64,000 bases of DNA from Micromonospora avicenniae (GCF_900156065.1 NZ_FTNF01000003.1:124001-188000); one strand, 5' to 3'; shown: positions 42,405-51,300, counted from the stretch's first letter. Numbers and translations: made by a program. The notes: generated by a model not told the origin, from the sequence alone.

Positions 42405-42486
42405 AACGAGCGGACCGCGGCGAAGCATCGGCCCGTGTCAGCGCCGGCTCACCGGTCCGGGTCGAACCTCTGTCCCGGGTTGGGGT

Positions 42487-42538
42487 GGCGCGGGCGAAGA
42501 GCCCCCTTGTTGCTAACCCCTCGCTGTCCGCCCGCGCC
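42487..42538 (+). terminator. Hairpin after the STAND gene
   Basis: GGCGCGGGCG (42487-42496) and CGCCCGCGCC (42529-42538) form a perfect 10-bp stem around a 32-nt loop, 83 bp after the STAND gene stop. It could be a terminator or a structured 3' region. The rest of the 265-bp gap to the MarR gene shows nothing recognisable. Confidence 0.4.
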
Positions 42539-42669
42539 GGCACCCCCCGGTGATCCCCTGCTGAGGCGAAGACTAGCCAGCGGGTGCCTGCCGGTTGGTC
42601 CGATTTCGCAATCGGTGTCCGGTGGTCCGGCAGTTCTGCCGGTCTTTCTGCCGGTACGTCTGCCTGCCG

Positions 42670-43167
42670 TCAGGCGGCCGGCCCCTCGGCCTCCCCGCAC
42701 TGGCTGCCGCTCCCGGCGGTGGCGCAGGGATGTACGGCGTCGCGGACCCGCCGGAGCGCGTCGAGCAGCGCATCCAGCGACTTCGGGTCGAGCTGGCCGA
42801 GGAACCACTCCTCGATGATGCGCAGGTGCCCCGGGAGCACCTCGTTCAGGCGCTGGAGCCCGGCATCGGTCACGACCGCGAACGAGCTGCGCCGGTCGGA
42901 GGGGCAGGCGCGGCGGGTGAGCAGGCCGTCGCGTTCCATCCGGTCGACCACCCGGGTCACACCGCTGGTGGAGAGGGTGGTCTGAGCGGCGAGATCGGTC
43001 ATCCGGAGCTGGTTGTTGGGCGAGCGGGCCAGTCGGGTGAGCACCTCGAACTCGACCGGGGAGAGATCATGTTCTTCGAACTGGGCGGCGAACCGGGCCG
43101 ACAGCGCGGCGTGCACCTCGTACAGGAGGCCAACGGCGGTGATCCCGGGGGCGTCGAACACGTTCAT
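42670..43167 (-). CDS. MarR family transcriptional regulator
   Basis: The 165-residue regulator has the MarR winged helix at residues ~35-100 (LSPVEFEVLTRLARSPNNQL ... TTLSTSGVTRVVDRMERDGL and the wing RRACPSDRRSSFAVVTDAG). The C-terminus carries two cysteines. It is divergent from the YceI gene across 98 bp that contain a good promoter, so control of YceI and of itself is likely. It starts at ATG 43167, with GTG 43170 as the alternative. Confidence 0.92.
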   Translation of the reverse strand: MNVFDAPGITAVGLLYEVHAALSARFAAQFEEHDLSPVEFEVLTRLARSPNNQLRMTDLAAQTTLSTSGVTRVVDRMERDGLLTRRACPSDRRSSFAVVTDAGLQRLNEVLPGHLRIIEEWFLGQLDPKSLDALLDALRRVRDAVHPCATAGSGSQCGEAEGPAA

Positions 43168-43189
43168 CACCCCAACATTCTATCAGTTG

Positions 43190-43220
43190 TTGACACGGGG
43201 AATATTGAGCCGGTTATAGT
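43190..43220 (+). promoter_or_regulatory. Promoter of the YceI gene
   Basis: TTGACA (43190-43195) and TATAGT (43215-43220) are near-consensus -35 and -10 boxes with 19 bp between (18 if TTATAG is used). AT-rich imperfect dyads overlap the boxes (CAAC-ATTCTATCA-GTTG at 43173-43189), giving a likely MarR operator in the region shared with the divergent regulator. Confidence 0.6.
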
Positions 43221-43265
43221 TGCTACGTCAGCCGTTGGGCTACTAAACAAACCCGGAGGAGCATC

Positions 43266-43847
43266 ATGACCAGCAGCACCGAGGCTGTGACCCGCGAGTG
43301 GGAGGGTCTCACCATTCCCACCCCCGGCACGTATGCGCTGGATGCCGCGCACAAGCGCGTCGGCTTCGTTGCGCGCCACATGATGGTGTCCAAGGTGCGT
43401 GGCGAGTTCACCGAGGCCGCCGCCACGATCACCGTAGCCGAGGACCCCATGCAGTCCTCCGTCACCGCGACCATCCAGGCCGCCAGCGTCCACACCGGCG
43501 CGGCTGACCGCGACGGCCACCTGCGCAGCGGCGACTTCCTCGACGTCGAGAAGTTCCAGACCCTGGAGTTCCGCAGCACCGGGGTGAAGTCCCGCCACCG
43601 CAACGAGTTCGTTCTCCTCGGTGAGCTGACCATCAGGGACGTGACCCGCCCGGTCGAGCTGCATGTCGAGTTCGAGGGCGTCGGCCGCAGCCCCTTCGGC
43701 CAGGACATCTTCGGCTTCTCGGCGAAGACGGAGATCGATCGCGAGGAATTCGGCCTGACCTGGAACGTCGCGATCGAGAGCGGCGGCGTGCTGGTCGGCA
43801 AGAAGGTCAAGATCGAGATCGAGGGCGAGGCCATCCGGCAGGCCTGA
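43266..43847 (+). CDS. YceI family lipocalin-like protein
   Basis: The 193-residue protein has the YceI pattern: PTPGTYALDAAHKRVGFVARH, then KVRGEFTEAAATITV, AASVHTGAADRDGHLRSGDF and TIRDVTRPVELHVEF. Members bind isoprenoid or other lipophilic molecules in a beta-barrel and are often induced by stress. There is no signal peptide, so it is cytoplasmic, as is common in actinobacteria. A good ribosome site (GGAGGA) lies six bases before the ATG. It is controlled from a strong promoter shared with a divergent MarR regulator. Confidence 0.93.
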   Translation: MTSSTEAVTREWEGLTIPTPGTYALDAAHKRVGFVARHMMVSKVRGEFTEAAATITVAEDPMQSSVTATIQAASVHTGAADRDGHLRSGDFLDVEKFQTLEFRSTGVKSRHRNEFVLLGELTIRDVTRPVELHVEFEGVGRSPFGQDIFGFSAKTEIDREEFGLTWNVAIESGGVLVGKKVKIEIEGEAIRQA

Positions 43848-43862
43848 CCCCGGTCGTACGCA

Positions 43863-43893
43863 CGGGCCCGCGCCAGACATCGGCGCGGGCCCG
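43863..43893 (+). terminator. Terminator after the YceI gene
   Basis: CGGGCCCGCGCC pairs perfectly with GGCGCGGGCCCG around the 7-nt loop AGACATC, 15 bp after the stop. The remaining 238 bp to the next gene show no gene. Confidence 0.85.
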
Positions 43894-44131
43894 GCGTCGT
43901 CTTCATGTGCGGATCGTCACCGCTCGGGCACAGAGTTGACGCGATCACGGGGTGCGTCAGCTGGGTAGAGATGCCCTGGGAGCTCATCTCGTGGCCGGCC
44001 CGGCGGTCCGGTCGTACGGATCGACGGCTGTCCGCCTCTGGTCCTGGCGAGGTGAGCGCTCTTAACGTTATGGGCTGACAACGCGCGTCGGGACGGTACG
44101 GCTCGGTCGCGCCTTATGCCGGGAGGGGCAC

Positions 44132-45610
44132 ATGGGCAGGGACGTCGCGCAGGGCGCCTTCTCCCGGGAGGACCGCGTCCGCTACCGGCAGAAGGTCCGG
44201 CGGTGCCTGGACGTCTTCGCCCTGATGCTGGACGACTTCGGCTTCGACGCCGACCGGCCGATGACCGGGCTGGAGATCGAGCTCAACCTGATCGACTCGA
44301 CCGCCGAGCCGGCGATGCGCAACGAGGAGATCCTCGCCCACATCGCCGACCCGCTCTTCCAGACCGAGCTGGGGCAGTTCAACCTCGAACTGAACGCGCT
44401 GCCCCGGCTCATCGAGGGCACCGGCTTCGCCGACTACGAGCACGACCTGCGCGGCAGTCTCGCCCGGGCGGACGAGCGCGCCGCCAAGTCGGACGCGAAG
44501 ATCCTGCTCGTCGGCATCCTGCCCACGCTCACCGAACAGCACCTGATCGCGGACAACCTCTCCACGAACGAGCGCTACCGGGCGCTCAACGACCAGATCG
44601 TCGGTGCCCGCGGCGAGGACATCGAACTCGACATCCGTGGCGTCGAGCGGCTGCGTACGCACACCGACTCGATCGCGCCGGAGGCGGCGTGCACCAGCCT
44701 CCAGTTCCACCTCCAGGTCGCGCCGGACAGCTTCGCCGACTACTGGAACGCATCGCAGGCCATCGCCGCCGTGCAGGTGGCGGTCGGCGCGAACTCCCCG
44801 TACCTCTACGGTCGGCAGCTCTGGGCCGAAACCCGGATCGCCCTGTTCGAGCAGGCCACCGACACCCGCCCGGACGAACTGAAGGCGCAGGGCGTACGAC
44901 CTCGGGTGTGGTTCGGCGAACGGTGGATCACCTCGATCTTCGACCTGTTCGAAGAGAACGTCCGGTACTTCCCACCGCTACTGCCCATCTGCGAGGACGA
45001 GGACCCGGTGGAGGTCCTGCACGCCGGCGGAGTGCCCAGGCTCGGTGAACTACGTCTGCACAACGGCACGGTGTACCGGTGGAACCGGCCGGTCTACGAC
45101 ATCATGGACGGCCGCCCGCACCTGCGGGTGGAGAACCGGGTGCTGCCGGCCGGGCCGACGGTGGTGGACATGCTGGCCAACGCCGCATTCTACTTCGGCC
45201 TGGTCCGCGCGCTCGCCGAGGCGGATCGCCCGATCTGGAGTCAGTTGACGTTCAGCTCCGCCGAGGAGAATTTCCACGCCGCCGCCCGACGCGGCATGGG
45301 TGCCGTGCTGCACTGGCCGAGGCTCGGCGACGTACCGGTGACGGAGCTCGTGCTGGACCATCTGTTGCCCAAGGCCGCCGCCGGCCTGGACGGTTTCGGC
45401 GTCGCCCCGGCCCAGCGGGATCGCCTGCTCGGCGTGATCGAACAGCGCTGCCGTACCGGTCGCAACGGAGCGGCCTGGCAGACCGAGGCCGTCTGGGCGG
45501 CCGAACGGCACCGGGGCATGGACCGTGACGCGGCCCTGCACCACATGGCGCAGCGATACGCCGAGCTTCAGCGCAGCAACGAGCCCGTGCACACCTGGCC
45601 GGTCGACTGA
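44132..45610 (+). CDS. Glutamate-cysteine ligase-like enzyme (GCS2 superfamily)
   Basis: The 492-residue protein has the carboxylate-amine ligase core. Metal-binding acidic motifs are TGLEIELNLID (about residues 44-54) and QFNLELNALP (about 80-89), and substrate segments include ACTSLQFHLQ and NSPYLYGRQLWAETRI. A catalytic Arg-rich stretch, HLRVENRVLPAGPT, comes near residue 330. Family members join glutamate to cysteine or another amine using ATP. The organism group normally makes mycothiol, so glutathione synthesis is doubtful. An ergothioneine (EgtA-like) or peptide-ligase role is possible but no egt genes are next to it. The start is ATG at 44132, after a GGGAGGGGC ribosome site. Confidence 0.8.
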   Translation: MGRDVAQGAFSREDRVRYRQKVRRCLDVFALMLDDFGFDADRPMTGLEIELNLIDSTAEPAMRNEEILAHIADPLFQTELGQFNLELNALPRLIEGTGFADYEHDLRGSLARADERAAKSDAKILLVGILPTLTEQHLIADNLSTNERYRALNDQIVGARGEDIELDIRGVERLRTHTDSIAPEAACTSLQFHLQVAPDSFADYWNASQAIAAVQVAVGANSPYLYGRQLWAETRIALFEQATDTRPDELKAQGVRPRVWFGERWITSIFDLFEENVRYFPPLLPICEDEDPVEVLHAGGVPRLGELRLHNGTVYRWNRPVYDIMDGRPHLRVENRVLPAGPTVVDMLANAAFYFGLVRALAEADRPIWSQLTFSSAEENFHAAARRGMGAVLHWPRLGDVPVTELVLDHLLPKAAAGLDGFGVAPAQRDRLLGVIEQRCRTGRNGAAWQTEAVWAAERHRGMDRDAALHHMAQRYAELQRSNEPVHTWPVD

Positions 45611-45787
45611 TCCCGTCGACCGGAACTCCGGGCGCGCCCGCGCCGGCGACTATCCGCGCCGGACTTGTCGACCGCGCCGCCGGTAGACGCCGCATCATGG
45701 GATCGCGGCGCGACCACTGTCACGACCGGGCCGAGGCCGAGGACGGACCGGCGCGTTCGTTCGACCGACCGCCGGTGCGCCATGCCG

Positions 45788-47107
45788 TCAGCCGGCCCGG
45801 CGCGGCGGCCGGGCGCGACGGCCGGGCCGGACCGCCGGCTCGACCGGCTCTGCCGCGGCGCCCTCCGGCTCGATCGGGTCGAGCCGATCGGCTTCCCCGG
45901 TACGCGGTGCGGGCACGTAGGGGACGGCAGGAACGCCGGGTGGCGTGACGTCACCGCCACCGCCTGCGGGCCGGGCGCCGGTCGGGACCGTCGCCTCGGT
46001 CACCTGCTCCGCCGTCTCGACCGTCCGCTCGGATCCGCTCGCCGTGCCGGTCGAGGGCGCGGCGGCACGCGACGCCGCCCGTCGGGCACGGCCCTGCGCG
46101 AGCGCCGCCACCAGCACCGAACCGCCGATCCCGACGATCACCGCGTACGGCGCGATCAGGTGCGCCGACACCTGCTCCGGGCTGATCGCGGACAGGCGCG
46201 GTACGGCCAGCAGGTACGCCACCGCTACGAACAGCGGCCCGGCCGCGCCGGAGACCGCCGCACCGATCCGGTGCTCGGCCGAGCGGGCGGGGCGCCGGGC
46301 GGCCAGCACGCCGACCACCAGCGCGGAACCGAGAGACAGCGCCGCTCCCGGCCAGTAGAGGTAGTCGCGGATCCAGAACTCCGGCCGGTCCGAACTGATC
46401 TGCCAGATGCCGAGCTGGGCGCTGGCCAGACCGCGTCCGGCGAGTACCCCGTCGACCACCGCGACCACGGCGAGCAGCCAGAGCCAGGCCACCGTGGCGA
46501 TCACGTTGCCGGCGGCGGCCCGCGACCGCAGCGCCCAGAGCGCGGTCAACACCCCCATCAGCACGCCGATCGTCGCGTACCCGGCGGCGAGCCGCTGCGG
46601 GGTGCCGGTGTCCGGGGCCACCGCGACCCGGGCGGGAACCGCGACCAGCAGCACGGTGACGAGGCCGCCCAGCCCGGCCGCGACGGCGAGGGTGGCTCGC
46701 CGAAGACTTCCGGTGCCGTCGCCCGTTCGCCGGTCGGTCGGCGCCTGGCCGTCGAACTGCGCGGCGCCGGACCGTGCCGACTCAGACGATCCGTCGGGCC
46801 GCGGAGTGGCGGTGTCGGAACCGGCTCCGAACTCGGTCGGGTCCGGTTCGCGGGTCGTCACCGTCCCGGCGGTGAGCGCGCGCTCGTGCAGCCGGTACGC
46901 GCAGATCGCGCCGAGGATGGTCGAGGTGCCGGCGATCCAGGTGGCCCAGACCAGGCTGGCGACCCACGCCCCCCGGGCCGCACCGGCGTCAGCCGGTGCC
47001 CAGTTGATGATGCCCAACCCATAGCCGAAGCCCAGTTGGGCCGCGCCGGTGCCAGCGGCAACACCGACGGCGGTCGCGATCGATCCTCCCCAGCCACGTC
47101 TGGCCAT
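45788..47107 (-). CDS. Polytopic membrane protein of unknown function
   Basis: The 439-residue protein has about eight to nine hydrophobic segments. Two are near the N-terminus (about residues 10-75), a charged Ser/Thr/Asp-rich loop follows (about 85-135), and then a block of six or seven (about 137-345). The C-terminal tail of about 95 residues is rich in Thr, Pro and Arg. No transporter signature is visible. It is divergent from the first PASTA protein gene, 122 bp away. No family is recognised; the gene is well supported by length and codon use. Confidence 0.75.
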   Translation of the reverse strand: MARRGWGGSIATAVGVAAGTGAAQLGFGYGLGIINWAPADAGAARGAWVASLVWATWIAGTSTILGAICAYRLHERALTAGTVTTREPDPTEFGAGSDTATPRPDGSSESARSGAAQFDGQAPTDRRTGDGTGSLRRATLAVAAGLGGLVTVLLVAVPARVAVAPDTGTPQRLAAGYATIGVLMGVLTALWALRSRAAAGNVIATVAWLWLLAVVAVVDGVLAGRGLASAQLGIWQISSDRPEFWIRDYLYWPGAALSLGSALVVGVLAARRPARSAEHRIGAAVSGAAGPLFVAVAYLLAVPRLSAISPEQVSAHLIAPYAVIVGIGGSVLVAALAQGRARRAASRAAAPSTGTASGSERTVETAEQVTEATVPTGARPAGGGGDVTPPGVPAVPYVPAPRTGEADRLDPIEPEGAAAEPVEPAVRPGRRARPPRRAG

Positions 47108-47229
47108 GCCGGGCAGCGTAACGTCCCGTCGTCGGCGCGGCGAGTCGTCGACAACCGTCCCGCCTGGACGGTGGCGGCGGCGACTTGGCGGGAATCGTTA
47201 CGGTCGCCGGTGACTGAGGCGGTGTCGGT

Positions 47230-47910
47230 ATGACGGACGGGAACACGAACGGGACCCTCAGCGAGAGAGGCGAGGGCGGCCCGGGGCGGCTCACCGTGGT
47301 GCTCGGCGGCGGCCTGGCCGCCATACTGCTCGCCGCGATCGGTGCGACAGGCGGTTGGCTGTTGGCGGCCGAGGACGTACCCCCGGAGAAGCCGGTGGCG
47401 GCGCCGAGCGTGACCGGTGCTCCGAGCGATTCTCCCACCGAGCGGCCGACGCCCACGCGGACGACGCCGTCAGTGCCACGCAGTTCGGCGTCGACCCCCT
47501 CCGGGTTGACCGTTCCTCCGGTGATCGGCGCCGACTTCATCGAGGCGCGCGACGAGTTGCGCGACCGCCGGTTGGGCTGGCGACTGGTGTTCGGTGACGG
47601 CGTGGGCAGTACGGTCGAACGCACCGACCCCGAGGTCGGCCGTGAGATACGCCGCGGCATGACGGTGACCCTCTACGTGGCCGGGCCGCCGCCGGAGAGC
47701 GACGTGCCGGACGTCGTCGGCGACGACTGTGACGAGGCGGCGGATGAGCTGGTCGAGGAGGGCTTCTACCCGCAGTACCGGAGCGGGAAGCAGGGCACCG
47801 TGACCAGTCAGGAGCCGTCCGAGGGGAGCCCGGCGCGCTGGAACGACGAGGTTCGGATCTGGTGCGGGTCGGAGACGCCGAGTCAGCCGGCGCTCTTCCC
47901 GGGTCTGTGA
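47230..47910 (+). CDS. Membrane-anchored protein with two PASTA domains
   Basis: The 226-residue protein has one transmembrane helix (LTVVLGGGLAAILLAAIGATG, about residues 21-41), a Thr/Pro/Ser-rich linker and two PASTA domains. The first (about 92-150) has VPPVIGADFIEARDELRDR; the second (about 157-212) has VPDVVGDDCDEAADELVEEG and a Cys pair. PASTA modules bind muropeptides or beta-lactams and normally sit on PknB-type kinases or PBPs. Here there is no kinase domain, so it may be a sensor, decoy or scaffold at the cell wall. A second PASTA protein gene follows 144 bp downstream on the same strand. Confidence 0.85.
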   Translation: MTDGNTNGTLSERGEGGPGRLTVVLGGGLAAILLAAIGATGGWLLAAEDVPPEKPVAAPSVTGAPSDSPTERPTPTRTTPSVPRSSASTPSGLTVPPVIGADFIEARDELRDRRLGWRLVFGDGVGSTVERTDPEVGREIRRGMTVTLYVAGPPPESDVPDVVGDDCDEAADELVEEGFYPQYRSGKQGTVTSQEPSEGSPARWNDEVRIWCGSETPSQPALFPGL

Positions 47911-48054
47911 TCGAGGCGGCCTGACCGGGCTCGGAGTCCGCCCGCCGCCGCCTGCGGGCGGATCGGCACGTTGATCCGGGCCGATGGTTGCACGGCCCGC
48001 TAGGTTGGCGGACAGAGGACCTGGACGCCCGCCCGGCCAGGGAAAGGACGTGCG

Positions 48055-48849
48055 ATGAGCGACGACCGCCAGGAGCCACCCGCCGGTGACGGCGGAGGCG
48101 ACGAGACCCGTCCGCTCCCGCGCTCCGGTGCCGATCCGGGCGACCAGACGCAACGGCTGCCCGGCCCGACGGAGGGCGCCGGCGCGGCGGAGCCCCGGCG
48201 CGGACCTTCCGACGCGACGACCCCGATGGGCCGGGCCGGGGACCCGGGCGTTCCGTTGCGGCCGGAGCGCGTGCCACCGTGGTCCGGCCGTGCGGAGGTG
48301 CCGCCGCCCCGCCCGCCCGACTATCGCGAGCCGGCCGGTGAGTGGTACACGGAGGACCAGGGCGGGCGCCGCTGGTGGCTGCCGATCCTGTGGGGCATCC
48401 TCGCGTTGCTCCTGGTGGCTCTGCTCGGCGTCGCGTTGTGGCTGCTGAGCAACACGGCGGAAGAGCGGCGCGGCCCCGAGCCGAGCCTGTCCCACTCGCT
48501 GACCACCGTGGCGCCGACCAGCGCCACCCCGACCTCGGCCGAGCCGACGACCGAGTCACCGAGCAGTGTCTCGCCGACGACCACGGAGGCGGTGGAAGTG
48601 CCGGTGCCGCCGCTGGCCGGCCTGCCGCGGGTGAGCGCAGAGGCGCTGCTCGACCGGCTCGGGGTGAGCTATCGGGTGGAGTTCCGTCCGTCGGAGTTGC
48701 CGCCCGGGCGCGTGATCGGCACGGTCCCGGAGGCCGGTACGTTGGTGACCGAGGACGACGAGGTCGTGCTACTGATTTCCGAGACCACCACGCCGACGTC
48801 TCCGAGCAGCCTGTCACCGTCGGAGCCCACCCCGACGGCTACCCGCTGA
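48055..48849 (+). CDS. Membrane-anchored protein with one PASTA domain
   Basis: The 264-residue protein has a long Pro/Arg/Asp-rich cytoplasmic part (about residues 1-105), a transmembrane helix (LWGILALLLVALLGVALWLL, about 112-131) and a Ser/Thr-rich linker. One PASTA-like unit (about 180-243: VPPLAGLPRVSAEALLDRLG ... GTVPEAGTLVTEDDEVVLLI) precedes a Thr/Pro tail. The architecture matches the preceding gene and suggests a paralogous pair. The ATG at 48055 follows GGAAAGGACG. It lacks catalytic domains. Likely role: wall-stress or lipid II sensing, inferred. Confidence 0.8.
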   Translation: MSDDRQEPPAGDGGGDETRPLPRSGADPGDQTQRLPGPTEGAGAAEPRRGPSDATTPMGRAGDPGVPLRPERVPPWSGRAEVPPPRPPDYREPAGEWYTEDQGGRRWWLPILWGILALLLVALLGVALWLLSNTAEERRGPEPSLSHSLTTVAPTSATPTSAEPTTESPSSVSPTTTEAVEVPVPPLAGLPRVSAEALLDRLGVSYRVEFRPSELPPGRVIGTVPEAGTLVTEDDEVVLLISETTTPTSPSSLSPSEPTPTATR

Positions 48850-48884
48850 CCAGCGGCGGTTCCGCGGCACCGTCGGGCCGGCGG

Positions 48885-49361
48885 TCACCACATTCGTCGT
48901 CGGGTGCCGACCAGACCGAGCCCGGCCAGCGAGATGGCCAGCCCGAGGACGCCGGACCAGAAGAGCGCCCGCCGGGTGTCATCCGGCGAGTGGCGCCCGG
49001 TGGCGGTCTCTCCGGCCAGCGCGCCGCCGCCGGAACCGTTCGCCGGGTCCCCTCCGGCCTGGTCGGCTGCGGCGTTCGGGTCGTCCGGGGCGCCGGCGTT
49101 CTCGTCGTCGAACCGGTCGCTGACGCCAGGCGCCCCGTCCCAGCCGGGTCCGTCGTCGGTGTCGGGTGAGGTCCCTTCGCCGATCACGGTGATTTTGGGC
49201 GCGGGTACCGGCTCCGGCAGGTGGGTGGTCGAGGAGAGGGCGGGGTCGCGGACCACGACCGCGAGAGTGGTGGCGGCCCCGAAGAGCGCCAGGATTCCGA
49301 AGGCGTAGGCGATAGGTGAGCGGTGTTGCCGCCGCGCGGCGGGCAGATTGAGCATGGCCAT
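48885..49361 (-). CDS. Membrane protein with two hydrophobic segments
   Basis: The 158-residue protein has one hydrophobic helix near each end (SPIAYAFGILALFGAATTLA at about 15-34 and ALFWSGVLGLAISLAGLGLV at about 131-150). The linker between them is rich in Asp, Gly, Pro and Ala and probably lies outside the membrane. No family is recognised. It converges with the second PASTA protein gene with 35 bp between stops. Confidence 0.65.
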   Translation of the reverse strand: MAMLNLPAARRQHRSPIAYAFGILALFGAATTLAVVVRDPALSSTTHLPEPVPAPKITVIGEGTSPDTDDGPGWDGAPGVSDRFDDENAGAPDDPNAAADQAGGDPANGSGGGALAGETATGRHSPDDTRRALFWSGVLGLAISLAGLGLVGTRRRMW

Positions 49362-49461
49362 CCCAGGTTCGGGGTCCTGGACGCGCGGGGTGGAACATGC
49401 CGGGGTGGGCGTGCCTTGAGTCTAAGGCGAGACACGCCCACAAAATGCGGGTTCGCGGTGC

Positions 49462-49755
49462 TCAGCCCACCCGGACCGGCGTACGGGAGACCGGCCGGCG
49501 CTGCCTCGCGGTGTGCGGTCGCTGCTGCGGCACCGGACGCTGCTGCGGTACCTGCTGCAGGCCCTGCCGCTGGACGAAGATCGACCGCCGGTTGACCGCG
49601 TCCCCCGCCGCGTTCAACTCGTAGCCGTCGAGCCAGAGCCAACCGTCGTAGGTCGGCCAGTCGAGCACCCGGATCACCCGGAACTTGATGGGCCGGAGGA
49701 ACTGGACACTCGCCGCGCGAGTCACGTGCAGTACGTCACCAGAGCGGGGAAGCAC
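49462..49755 (-). CDS. Conserved small protein (LPRSGDVLHVTRAAS family)
   Basis: The 97-residue soluble protein has a compact beta-rich core with three Trp (VLDWPTYDGWLWLDGYELN), conserved in style with small proteins of Micromonospora and Streptomyces, and a Gln/Arg/Pro-rich tail. The GTG at 49755 is chosen because AGGAG lies seven bases upstream. An out-of-frame ATG at 49757 opens an 11-codon frame only. Its function is unknown. Confidence 0.75.
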   Translation of the reverse strand: MLPRSGDVLHVTRAASVQFLRPIKFRVIRVLDWPTYDGWLWLDGYELNAAGDAVNRRSIFVQRQGLQQVPQQRPVPQQRPHTARQRRPVSRTPVRVG

Positions 49756-50418
49756 ATGGGCTCCTGTAGGAAGTTGGCCGGCGGCCTCGCCGGCGAGTCT
49801 CGTCGGGGGGACTTTTCACGGGTCGGTGCGCCGAGGTCGTGTCTCGCGTACCGGTGGTGCGGGTGGTGGTGGTCGGGCCGTGCCCGCTGGTGGCGTGCCG
49901 CCACCCGACCATCACCCGGCTGCTCCCGGGTACCGCGCCCGCCGCCACAGCCAGCTGGCTTGCAGCGGCGAGGTCATCACCCTGGAGCAGGTCTTGTTGT
50001 CGCCGGCCGGGTCGAGCCGCTCGACAGGCCGCCCACGCTGCTTTGATCACCAACGGGTAGGCTGTCGAGACGGTGAGTAATCCCTGCCATACGGACAGAC
50101 TGCACCAGCGAGGTGCTTCATGCAAGTTGCACGTCGACTTTTGCCGATACGTGAGTGCGACACGTAAAACGGCGCTTGAAGCCGTCGGCGTCCGGGCGTC
50201 ACACTGAGGACCGGTTTCGCCCGCCCGCGGCCGGTCGACGACCGGCACCACCTAAAGCCGCGAACCGTCCGCTGTCGAAGCTTCGCGCCACGGCGGACGG
50301 CGACCATCGGCGCGTTGACCGGAGGTACAGGGCGGGTGAGGGCGAACAGCCGACGATCCGGGACGACACTCCTCCGCGCGCTTCGCGGGCCGGCCACGAG
50401 ACAGAGCGGGGTGGGCCG
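49756..50418. other. Intergenic region upstream of the XRE gene
   Basis: About 660 bp without a supported gene. Short frames on both strands (for example 49839-50060 plus) have no ribosome site or recognisable motif. The upstream in-frame extension of the XRE gene (to 50155) is Arg/Pro-rich and not protein-like. The segment 50121-50131 has a short palindrome noted separately. It probably holds the promoters of the small protein and XRE genes. Confidence 0.5.
50121..50131. promoter_or_regulatory. TGCAA-g-TTGCA palindrome upstream of XRE gene
   Basis: A perfect 5-bp-arm palindrome (TGCAAGTTGCA) about 290 bp upstream of the XRE start, near AC-rich half-sites (ACGTGAGTGCGACACGT, 50150-50166). 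It may be an operator of the XRE protein. The evidence is pattern only. Confidence 0.3.
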
Positions 50419-51300
50419 GTGAGCGAGCGGCGCAGCCCGACCATCCGGCGGCGGCGGCTCGGTGCCGAGTTGCGCCGCCAGCGCGAGGCGGCCGGCATAA
50501 CCATCGAGGTCGTGGCCGAGCAGCTGGAGTGCTCGGCATCCAAGATCTCCCGAATCGAGACCGGCCACACGACGGCCACCCCGCGCGATGTGCGGGACAT
50601 GCTCCGGATCTACGGAGTGGTCGGTGTGGAGAGCGACGAGCTGGTCCAGATAGCACGGGAGGCCCGGCAGAAGGGCTGGTGGCACCCGTACAGCACCGTC
50701 CTGGTCGGGGCATACGTCGGCCTCGAGGCCGCGGCCAGCTCGATCCGCGCGTACGAGCAGCAGGTGGTGCCGGGTCTGCTCGAGACAGAGGAGTACGCCA
50801 GCGCGATGATCCGCGCCGCCCGGCCGGACTTCAGTCCGGACCAGGTCGCACAACGTGTCCGTGTTCGCCTCGGTCGTCAGTCGTTGCTGACACAGGATGA
50901 TCCGGTCGATCTGTGGGTGGTGCTCGATGAGACGGTGGTGAGCCGTCCGGTGGGCGGGGACGAGGTGATGCGGAACCAGCTGAAACGGCTGGTCGAGGTC
51001 GCCGAGCTGCCGAACGTGACGCTGCAGATCCTGCCCTTCGAGGTGGGGGCGCACGCCGGTATGGACGGGACCTTCACCATCCTGAGCTTCCCCGAGCCCG
51101 GTGATCCGGATGTCGTGTACGCGGAGAACGCCACGGGCGGGCTCTTCCTCGAGAAGAGCGACGAACTGCAGAAGTACAGCTTCATCTTCGATCACATACG
51201 AGCGGCGGCCATTCGTCCGGCGGAGTCCATCGCACACATCGCGAAACTGGTAGAGGAGCCGTTGTGGAAATGGCGACCAAGGGGTTCTCTGTGGACCTGA
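50419..51300 (+). CDS. XRE family regulator with DUF5753 domain
   Basis: The 293-residue protein has an N-terminal HTH (LGAELRRQREAAGITIEVVA ... CSASKISRIETGHTTATPRD, about residues 14-60). The actinobacterial DUF5753 domain follows (YEQQVVPGLLETEEYA, LRRLVE-type core VMRNQLKRLVEVAELPNVTL, and LEKSDELQKYSFIFDHIRAAA). It is a member of the large Scr1/WhiJ-like group of developmental or toxin-antitoxin-like regulators. The GTG at 50419 is preceded by GGGGTGGG; earlier in-frame codons are not convincing. It overlaps the DUF397 gene by 37 bp, the typical pairing. Confidence 0.92.
   Translation: MSERRSPTIRRRRLGAELRRQREAAGITIEVVAEQLECSASKISRIETGHTTATPRDVRDMLRIYGVVGVESDELVQIAREARQKGWWHPYSTVLVGAYVGLEAAASSIRAYEQQVVPGLLETEEYASAMIRAARPDFSPDQVAQRVRVRLGRQSLLTQDDPVDLWVVLDETVVSRPVGGDEVMRNQLKRLVEVAELPNVTLQILPFEVGAHAGMDGTFTILSFPEPGDPDVVYAENATGGLFLEKSDELQKYSFIFDHIRAAAIRPAESIAHIAKLVEEPLWKWRPRGSLWT

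Noticed and set aside
39591..42428. 945-codon minus-strand frame
   Set aside because: It is an antisense shadow of the STAND gene; Gln/Arg/Gly-rich and without domains.
49839..50060. 73-codon plus-strand frame upstream of the XRE gene
   Set aside because: No ribosome site, no recognisable motif and a composition typical of chance frames in G+C-rich DNA.
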